A DNA stretch of 64,000 nucleotides, from contig JASANH010000514.1 of assembly GCA_030248295.1 (NCBI GenBank), positions 62,001 to 126,000 of the forward strand, in the 5' to 3' direction. Of the stretch, positions 56,521 to 64,000 are shown piece after piece. Source of the DNA: Mesodorylaimus sp. YZB2_4. Taxonomy: Eukaryota > Nematoda > Enoplea > Dorylaimida > Dorylaimidae. The position numbers were made by a program, and so were the translations under genes. Each line of letters begins with the position of its first letter. Within the stretch, counting starts at the first letter, position 1. The notes beneath the pieces are model-generated. The model worked only from the letters and a program-made list of their open reading frames with translations, searched no databases and was not told where the DNA came from.

Positions 56521-57530
56521 TGAATGGCGAGTTCCGCAGCCTGTACGTCCTTCGTCTTTGATGAGTTACACAGCGATCAAGAAAGTCTATGTTCATGAGC
56601 GCAGCCATGTAGGCGAAAGCAGTCCAAGACACTTAAACCCCGCGCCCATAGTGACTTTCCTTTGCTCAGACAAAGAGAAAATTTTGAAGGGATTCCCGCG
56701 AAAATCCCCGCGGGGAAAATTTTTAAGAATACGATCTCCCTCTACCCTGCGCTGGATTCCTGACAGGGCCCTGGCTGGAGACGCCAGCCTCTCGGGTTGA
56801 TGTTTCAGCGTCATGTATAGTCGCGAGACTTTTTTTATCTAAATTTTTGTGGGTCGAAGCCCGTTTTGGCTCTAGCCGGCCAGCAGTCAAACCGTATAAG
56901 CTGCTGTGTGTGCTGTTCCCCGCACACACAGCAGCATCCCTGTGCGTGTCTCCACTGGGAGCACCTCCACGCGAGGGCATCCTGGACTGGGCGGACACCG
57001 ACCTCCTCGGACGATGGCGGGCGGGTTTTGAACCCTGTTGGTGTTCGACAGCCGAGACATGGCTTTTGTAAACGTCGTGGGACAAATAGTGCTCTCATAT
57101 CATTTTTAATAGAAAAGGAACAGAAACTTGTTAGTATAACTAAAAAAGTAAGATTAAAGCTACTTCAAATGATAAGCTTTGAAGTATTCCTCGTAATCCT
57201 CCTAACTTAGAGAATCATCTAATTCTTCTCAGTCCTGTCAAAATAACAGAATAAGCTCCTTTTCCTGAAAGAGCAAAATTCCGGTTGAATCATATTAGGC
57301 TGTCTGCTAAGAGTTAATATTGGGTTTATATACTGAGGAGTTTATTGTTGAATTACGGTGTTATTTTTTCATAGAGTTTATCCTATTCAACTTTTTTATA
57401 ACGATTGCTTTGATTTACAATAGGGCTACTAACTCTTTGTTGCTAGATCTTTTGCTTTGATTGAAAAGGATGCTAAGACAGGTAGTTGCCCTGTCTACTT
57501 TAAGACACTTGGTGCTAATATATTTAGCTC
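56521..57530. repeat. Non-coding; dispersed repeat copy
   Basis: About 56740-56830 and 56850-57070 are diverged copies of blocks at 18240-18345 and 17465-17850 respectively. No gene. Confidence 0.45.
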
Positions 57531-57971
57531 TTGCTGCTAGTCAATCTACTCATGACTCACTTAACAGTGGAAATAAACATGTTTGATAGAATTTTTCTGG
57601 ATCTGAAGAAAGCGTTTGATCAACTGCCTCATCGTCTGCTATTGGTACGGCTGCAAGCTGATCACCATATACCGCCTGTACTGCTACGCTGGTTAGACTC
57701 TTACCTTTCGAATCAATCGCAGCACGTGGTTGTGGATGGCTCATTGTCGAAGGAAGTCGATATTCCATCTGGCGTCCCTCATGGCAGCATTCTGGGCCCC
57801 ACTTTATTTGTTTCCTACGTCGATTCATTGCTGCATGATTTCCACATCAAAGTCCTAGCTCTTCGACTTCAGGCCTACGCCGACGACACCGGATCGTTCG
57901 TTCACATCATTTTATCTATGTTTTTTTACAATTTTTTTTGTCGCTGCGTTGATAGGAGCTTAGACAGATAA
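57531..57971 (+). mobile_element. Non-LTR retrotransposon RT fragment
   Basis: The frame has FLDLKKAFDQLPHRLLL, GVPHGSILGPTLF and AYADDT, the successive RT boxes of a jockey/CR1-type non-LTR element. The frame carries no endonuclease, thumb region or poly(A) tail. The first codon is CTG, so no natural start exists. A truncated relic. Confidence 0.8.
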
Positions 57972-58171
57972 GCAATAAGCCAGTCAGTCAGTCGTGTCGT
58001 GTGACACCCACCGCTTGTCTTGACGTCCTCCACGGATGGCGCCTTAGCGTCTTTCCGACCTAAACCAGGTTCCTTTTTGCAGTGCACAACAATTTTCGAA
58101 TCTCACAAACGCTTACATATCCGTATTTTTTAATCAATATCTTCATTTTGTGAAAAGATATAATATACAAC

Positions 58172-58232
58172 CTGTTTTCTTTGAGGATTACAAGCCCTTC
58201 ACGTGCCGCTTGTACGTTCCCTAAGAAAACAG
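58172..58232. repeat. Foldback mini-element, copy 1
   Basis: Starts CTGTTTTCTT and ends AAGAAAACAG, an exact 10-base inverted repeat. It is similar throughout to 61412-61483. Confidence 0.6.
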
Positions 58233-58492
58233 ATAGTAGGTATTGACATCCCAAGAGATATGGATATGATTTCGATATCGATAAGATGCAGATTTGGATA
58301 TGGATATCAACAGTAGTCACAACTAGCCTCGAAGTAGCAGACATCAGAACTGTTTCGCTAAAAACAGTCACAAAATGCTTAAGATTCAAATTTACAGCGC
58401 TGTCATAAAAATGAATTTAAAAAAAATTAAACAAGAACGAATACCCGTGCCCAACCCGCACCAGGCGACCCTTACCCAAACCCGCCGGTTAT

Positions 58493-58523
58493 GGGTGGGT
58501 ACGGGTACGGGTGCGGGTATGGG
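58493..58523 (+). other. G-quadruplex-prone repeat with C-rich mirror
   Basis: Six GGG tracts are separated by 1-3 bases (GGGTACGGGTACGGGTGC core). Just upstream, 58444-58483 has the complementary CCC tracts, so a hairpin is also possible. Confidence 0.6.
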
Positions 58524-60415
58524 TAACCATGCAGGACTCTGGATGGGCTGGGTGAACCCAATCGACAGCCGAGGGCGTCTACTCATTTAGCTTCCGTCTC
58601 TTCGCTCAGAGCGCCTCAATAATAACCGGGTAAGTCAACCAAGACCTGCTGGCGAGGGTTTTCGGTTTGAGAACTGAAGTGATTGAAGTGGGGCGGGACG
58701 ACCCCAGCCGCCCGCTACCAAGCAATAGGCAGCGCCGAACCACCACTGCCGGGCATATCATTGTTGGGCCTAATAAAAGCTATATGCAAGTACCTTTATA
58801 CATGGACATAATTTAAGTACTGTATATACTGGCCTGTTCGCTATACTTTCCGAAATGGTCGGACTTGTAATTCTAAGAAGACCCACTGTCGGAGGCATCC
58901 GATATTCTAGCTACTTAGCCTGGCATCTAAAGGTATGTTGTAAAATCAAGTTGGTCAAGCAGAAAAATTGAGTTGCTACTGCACACAAGCTGACCGTGAG
59001 AAAGGTGGCTTACAACTATGTACATATAAAGCGAGTGGTGCATCGTAATTTGCAGAATATGATAAAAGCAATGACCTTACAGAATCACTCAATATCGCGG
59101 TACGCTAAAACCTGACGCCTGAAAGCACCTCACGAAACTATGGTGGCCCAAAACACATCAAAATGATAGGGAATGCTAGAAATTTGTTTCTGATGGAAAG
59201 CATGAGACGTTCACTGGACAAGAAGGCAAAGCGCTCCAAAGCCAGGCAGGCACTGAGCAAAGCACTTAAATGTTCGATCAAATGTGGCTATTCAATTAGC
59301 CCCCCCCCCCCACACCCGAATAAGACCCCCGTAGACCTCGATCGATAATTATGGTCCTCATGAGCCTCCGCCATGTAATTTGGCCTTCATAGCAACGCCA
59401 AATTTGCGGGGAATTAAAACTATTCAATGACATTTGGTCTAGCACGGTCTAGCACAAGTATGGTATGGTGGTGGTATGGTAGCACGCTATATGGCTAATG
59501 GTGTGACGAGACAGCTAACGATGCTTTGTATCGATTAAATAATTTTTTTAAGAGCCATCGTGACAATTAGAAATCCCTGAAATGTGTGCTCTCTGGGGGG
59601 GGGGGGGGGGGGGGGGGGGGGTATTTGAGAAAATATGGGACATGTCAGTGAGAGGCCCTAAAAACTTTAGTTTTACTGGTTCTCCCAGCTGATTAAGAAT
59701 TCATCCAAAGCGCAAAAATAGAATAAAGGGGCGTCATAAAAGCGTCACTGTTTTAAACTTACGTTGCTTACATTAATTATTTAGCATCCATCATGCGTAT
59801 CACACCGCCATGTATGGACTGATATGCGGGTATGGACAACCATGCTTCGCTGCATCTGTCAAAACCATGGTCCTTGAAAGGTTTCTGCCAGCGGGACTTT
59901 CTTGATGATACCATGTCCGTGCTAGTGCATATGGGCAACTATAATTCAATACTTTCGTTCAAGCATCATATAAGCAAGCCGCCTATCCATGGCGATACGA
60001 GGGCGTGTGTGTAATTATTCACGAGAGTAAGGTGTAGAATTTCGTCATATGCCTTATCAAGATGGTTGCGGGGGGGGGGGGGGGGGTTCGCAGAGAACGG
60101 GTTCAAACCGTTTCCTCTCATGTATGGAATCGGACGGTCGCCGTTGGTGACGCTATTATGAGCGAGTATGATAATCACTCACATACTAGCTGTCCGCGCC
60201 GACGTAAGGCTAGTCAATGGTATTGGTTTGCCGTGTCGTTAGCACTTGGTCGATCGAAACCCGTCGACTGGCGATAGCATGCTCCTAGCAACGGCGACGC
60301 GCGGCCTCTTTATTAGGCCCCATGCGAGTGAATAACAAGCCCTACCTGTCGACAGACTTCGCTCGTCGAAGCAGCCTTTCTTATCGACTGCTTTCCCAAA
60401 ATTTTAAAATTATTG

Positions 60416-63387
60416 ATGGCTCGAATTATGAGTGCAGGTTGGAACGGAAAGAAACAAAAGATTTTATGGTTGGTCGTGGTCACTATTTCTATTATGGTAC
60501 CAGTTCTGATATTTGAAACTAATGTTGTTGTCATTGATTTTTCTGCCGTACGTAGTTCGGTGAATACTTTCAAACTTGAGCCAAGCATGGAGGAGACAAA
60601 TTATTCCTTTGATATCACGCTACTCCTCAATGTTTCTTCAGATTCTGGGCTGGTGACAGAAAATGCATGGACCACAGGTAAAGTGTCTCTGACTGCTGAT
60701 AAAAAATATTGCGTGATGCACGGCACAGCACTGGACGGGAGAAAGCGGACAATACTGTTTGCTCTAATTGTGAACACAGATAAGCTGTGCGTGGCCGCAC
60801 ATACCTCTTGGGTGGACGCGCAGTGGCAGGAACCAGGCGACATCGCGCACCCATTGCCCCTTCTAATAATTCTAATCTTCTAATAAAAAAATCGATGGGC
60901 GCTATAAGGACGCTTTAAAACCAAATTCAAAAAAGAACTTATAACAGGGAAAAAGGCCCCCAATGGGACATCATCTGGCTCTGGCTAGTGTGAAGCCCAG
61001 AAACGTTTTGTATCGGGACCATTTTTTTATGTTTACCCCCCATCCTCAAGGACACCAGAGCTGTACAAAGAGCAAGTCTAAAAGTTTATTAGCACTGTCC
61101 CTTATAGGGTTGGGGTTCGAGCAAAGCCTACGTATCATCTCCGCCCTGTTCGATGTGTTCCACTCAAAATGGGATATGGTTTTCGTTAAAATGAGACATA
61201 TCCAGGCGTGTCTAGTAAAAATGGGATAACGGTGCGCCAGCTTCGAGTTATCCCATTTTAGCTGGACATTCGGGGTGTGCGTCATTCGGGCGGGCGGGCG
61301 GGCGTTGCCCGTCTCAGATACTTCAACAACGATTAACTCAAAAGTAGCTTTTTTGCAGTTATCCTATTTTGATTGTAACATTTAAACAGTTTGAGTCTAT
61401 TTAGTTATAACCTGTTTTCTTTGAGTATATACACGCCCTCCACGTTACCGCACAGGCCGCGTGTACATTCCCGAATAAAACAGATAGTACTCATAGTTAC
61501 TCACAGGGTGACAGGTATCAATAAAATATCACGCTCATTATGGCTTGTGTGCTATCCCAGTGTGCAACAGGCTTGAGGTGGACCAAACCAGTTGAGTATA
61601 CTCATGTTGCGAAGAAAAAGTGGGTCGAGTTAGCTCTTCTTATCACTGTCAAAGTCACTCTGTTTTCCACTCCTATTGTGATGTTAACCGCTCGTTTAAC
61701 TACTCTATTTACTCCGCCTCAGCATACAGCGTACCGAGCATAGATCGCAAAGTGCAAGATCTGCCCGTCAGCAAGCAAATTGCAGCTTGCCAGGATTCAA
61801 GCGGCACATAAAATGCATATATAGATGGTTCTCATACAATACTTCTGGGGAAGTTGTGTAGTCATGTTCCAGCTAAATCAGTTCGCGTAACTAGTTCTCC
61901 CCTCTATCTCTTAGTTTGGTGATGTGCTGTGCCGCCAACATGGACATGCATAGCTGCAGTAGTAAAGCATGAGGGCCATTTTTCTGGAAAGAACGAGCAC
62001 ATGAAAAATTCAAAGTTATTGCAAGATTACAATGTCATCAGAACAGGCACTTCCTCTTTCTGATCTAACCTTCGTTACCTCAACATTTTTTCCAGATTCC
62101 GATTCGTTATCCACAATTCGGTTCCACGATTTAACACTTTTTCCCATCCCATTCGATTGGTGTCCTCAAAAATGGTCGAATTACACATCGATGGTCAGCA
62201 ATCGTGCAGATAAGCTCATCAATTGCGATGACCTCATAGCCGGTGACAAAACAGCTATCGAGAAAGCCAAATCGTGGAAGCCACCTTGTTCATACAGCGA
62301 TCAGGACATGGCCACGATTGCTTGCGATTGTTCACTTCTGAAAACTCTATTCCATTTCGAAACAGAACCAATGAGCGAAGAAGAATATAATTATCCTTTA
62401 TCATTCATTCTAGTCGTAGAAAAAAATGTGGAACAAGTGGCCAGATTACTGGCGAGTATTTATCAACCACAAAATCTCTATTGTATCACATACGACGAAC
62501 ACAGCAGTCTCGAATTCAAGAGGGCCATAAGATGTTTGAAAAAATGTTTTGATAATGTGATTACACCTTTAAGACACGTGGAAATATTTTGGGCCGATAT
62601 TTCCATTTTGGATGCAACTATGGCTTGCATGAGAAGACTGGTCAACGCGCATAAGAATCACGCTTGGAAATACGTCCAAATCCTTTCCTGGAATGACTTA
62701 CCATTAAAAACAAATTTAGAAATGGTCAAAATTTTTAAAATTTTGAATGGAAGCAGCGACTCTGAACTGACGTATGGCCAAGCGGATAGATTTCGAAAGT
62801 ATAATTACCGGGGTGGTCCGGATCAAACAAAATTAGGTGTGCCAAGGCCAATACCCCCGGAGGGCCTGACAATGTACAAGGGTAGTTTCGCGGTTAGCTT
62901 GCCCAGAGATTTGTCTGAGTATATGGTACATGATCCAGTGGCCAAACGTCTGCTGGCTTATTCGAGACCAGTGTGGGCCCCGGAGGAACAATTTTGGTCA
63001 ACTCTGATCCACAATCCCAATTTAAATCACACAGCTTTATTCCCAGGCACATGTTTGCATTATTATCAATTAGAGGGCCGAACCAAAGACTGGATTTCAC
63101 GATTCCAAATATGGAATGGCAATGATTGTGCCGGGCAGATGGTCAGCGGGTCGTGTTGTTTCGGTGTTGGTGATATGAAAATGCTTGTCGCTCAGAGGCA
63201 CTTGATTGGGCATAAATTTTACGCCGATTTCCAGCCAGCTCTTTGGTATTGTATGCTCAAATGGCACCACGATAAAACATACAACGCATCCATTGCCTCC
63301 AATTATGCTTTGAACATTACTTATTACGAGAACTTGCCAGCCGTTCGATATCAGAAAATGTCGAACAGGTCGGAATTTCTTTGTTGA
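60416..63387 (+). CDS. Core-2/I-branching (GT14) glycosyltransferase
   Basis: The catalytic exon, open from 62032 to 63387, has GT14 features: YPLSFILVVEKN, IYQPQNLYCITYD, ILSWNDLPLKTN, FAVSLPRDL and WAPEEQFWSTL. Such enzymes add N-acetylglucosamine branches to glycans in the Golgi. I propose an upstream exon, 60416-60677, encoding a type II anchor (KILWLVVVTISIMVPVLIF) and a stem with N-glycosylation sites. Its ACAG|GTAAAG donor joins in phase 1 to CATCAG|AA at 62042, giving 535 residues and the expected topology. Without that join, the ATG at 62032 gives 451 residues and no anchor. An AATAAA lies at 63522. The catalytic exon is secure; the splice is inferred. Confidence 0.8.
61218..61259. 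repeat. 13-bp inverted repeat, AAAATGGGATAAC
   Basis: AAAATGGGATAAC (61218-61230) pairs exactly with 61247-61259, and flanking bases extend the match imperfectly. A third AAAATGGGATA lies near 61167. Confidence 0.65.
61412..61483. repeat. Foldback mini-element, copy 2
   Basis: CTGTTTTCTT...AATAAAACAG. It shares CCTCCACGT/CCTTCACGT, GTGTAC/TTGTAC and the flank ATAGTA with copy 1 at 58172. Confidence 0.6.
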
Positions 63388-63521
63388 CCGTTTTCTAGTC
63401 ATGTGTGAGCTTTGAGCAAAATGTGCAAAAGGTTGCCTAATATGAACGATGTGTACACTAGCGAACAAAAGTGCCCAAGTGAGCAATATATATTCGATGT
63501 GTGCGGTAGAAGGCAATCAAT

Positions 63522-63527
63522 AATAAA
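63522..63527 (+). terminator. AATAAA polyadenylation signal
   Basis: Canonical hexamer 135 bases after the GT14 stop. Confidence 0.5.
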
Positions 63528-63655
63528 TTCCAGATGCCTTTTCTTGCGATGAGTTCGATAGCACGAAACTCATATGTCGAAAACCCTTGAATTTTACAAT
63601 CCACCATAAATTCTCATTTAAAATTTGGTTATCCACCTCGTGCAACCTGGCAACC

Positions 63656-63820
63656 GGCCTCGTGGCCTGGAGGGTTAGGCGTCTGCCTCTCACGCCGGAT
63701 GCGCTGTTACGGGCGAGTGTTCGACTCGCGGGCCGGTCGGGCCATTTCGTGTAAAATGTGTCCCTTCACCCTCGAGTGCGCATAAGTGTTTGGTGATGTG
63801 GTAAAACATGAACATGAACA
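63656..63820 (+). repeat. tRNA-derived SINE, near-complete copy
   Basis: It carries GGCCTCGTGGCCTGG, GGGTTAGGCGTC (A-box zone) and GTGTTCGACTCGCGGG (B-box zone). The common tail AAAATGTGTCCC...GAGTGCGCATAAGTGTTTGG ends in ATGAAC repeats. Confidence 0.75.
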
Positions 63821-64000
63821 TGTTATTTTCTAAAAGCTTGGTTCAACACTATTGGTTTTTGCCTGCTTTAATTAGTACATCAAGGGACAGTTCCTCCACA
63901 CAGCCCGCATCGTCTTCCTCCTCAGGCATTTGTCGGGCACCAAGTCAAAGGCGGGTCTTCTGCTTGTTCTTGGATGGCTCGAGCAAATTTTTCCTCTCCC

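Larger units (their letters stand above)
57972..60415. other. Non-coding stretch
   Basis: Contains a foldback mini-element (58172-58232), a G-quadruplex-prone patch (58493-58523) and long G runs at about 59597-59620 and 60070-60087. No gene is supported. Confidence 0.45.
60678..62041. other. Proposed intron 1 of the GT14 gene
   Basis: Holds the second foldback mini-element, a palindrome at 61218-61259 and a GGGC repeat near 61285-61302. Open frames here show no protein-like features. Confidence 0.45.

Noticed and set aside
63656-63735. Possible functional tRNA gene
   Set aside because: The cloverleaf is imperfect, and the same sequence recurs with a common non-tRNA tail, as expected of a SINE.

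Overview
This is animal nuclear DNA. Several genes are split by short GT-AG introns (many of 50-61 bp), TATA boxes and AATAAA signals are visible, and the repeats are BEL/Pao, PIF/Harbinger, non-LTR and tRNA-derived SINE sequences. Secreted TIL-domain protein, an SK potassium channel, a GT14 core-2/I-branching enzyme and BEL/Pao elements together suggest a small-genome invertebrate, perhaps a nematode or another ecdysozoan. The species cannot be fixed from the sequence alone.

The most striking content is an unrecognised family of tiny intronless genes spread from the left edge to 51.2 kb. At least twelve ORFs, most of 62-72 codons, begin with the same peptide, MSWQPPxEDLxxxVL, and then diverge strongly. 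Seven lie on the + strand at 4820-34311 (4820, 6337, 9677, 17060, 21546, 24041, 32902), an eighth is at 34117, and four lie on the - strand (ATG at 7976, 27728, 30777, 51194). A tail fragment of a thirteenth copy opens the window. The shared N-terminus differs between copies mostly at silent positions. A TATA-like box sits about 50-55 bp before most ATGs, and related copies share upstream blocks at about -160/-130 and -310/-265. Two copies form a head-to-head pair at 7.9-9.9 kb that is repeated as an inverted duplication at 30.6-33.1 kb.

Other genes. At 1.5-2.1 kb is a secreted eight-cysteine protein, with a decayed relative at 53.0-53.6 kb. At 18.5-19.7 kb (-) is a type I membrane protein of unknown family. 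At 36.8-38.5 kb (+) is a secreted three-TIL-domain protein in four exons. At 39.4-43.4 kb (-) is a complete seven-exon SK calcium-activated potassium channel, with pore GYGD, calmodulin-binding domain and coiled coil. At 46.8-47.2 kb (-) is a secreted DUF4430-like protein and at 48.1-48.4 kb (-) a 92-residue secreted orphan. At 60.4-63.4 kb (+) is a Golgi-type GT14 glycosyltransferase.

Mobile DNA. A frameshifted BEL/Pao element at 12.6-15.9 kb is out of order: RT-RNase H-integrase, then an LTR/primer-binding region, then the pol segment that normally precedes RT. A dead PIF/Harbinger element with its SANT partner lies at 54.2-56.5 kb and a non-LTR RT fragment at 57.5-58.0 kb. At least five SINE copies, several terminal-inverted-repeat elements and many diverged segmental duplications fill the rest. 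Gene density is low and much of the sequence between genes shows no coding signal.
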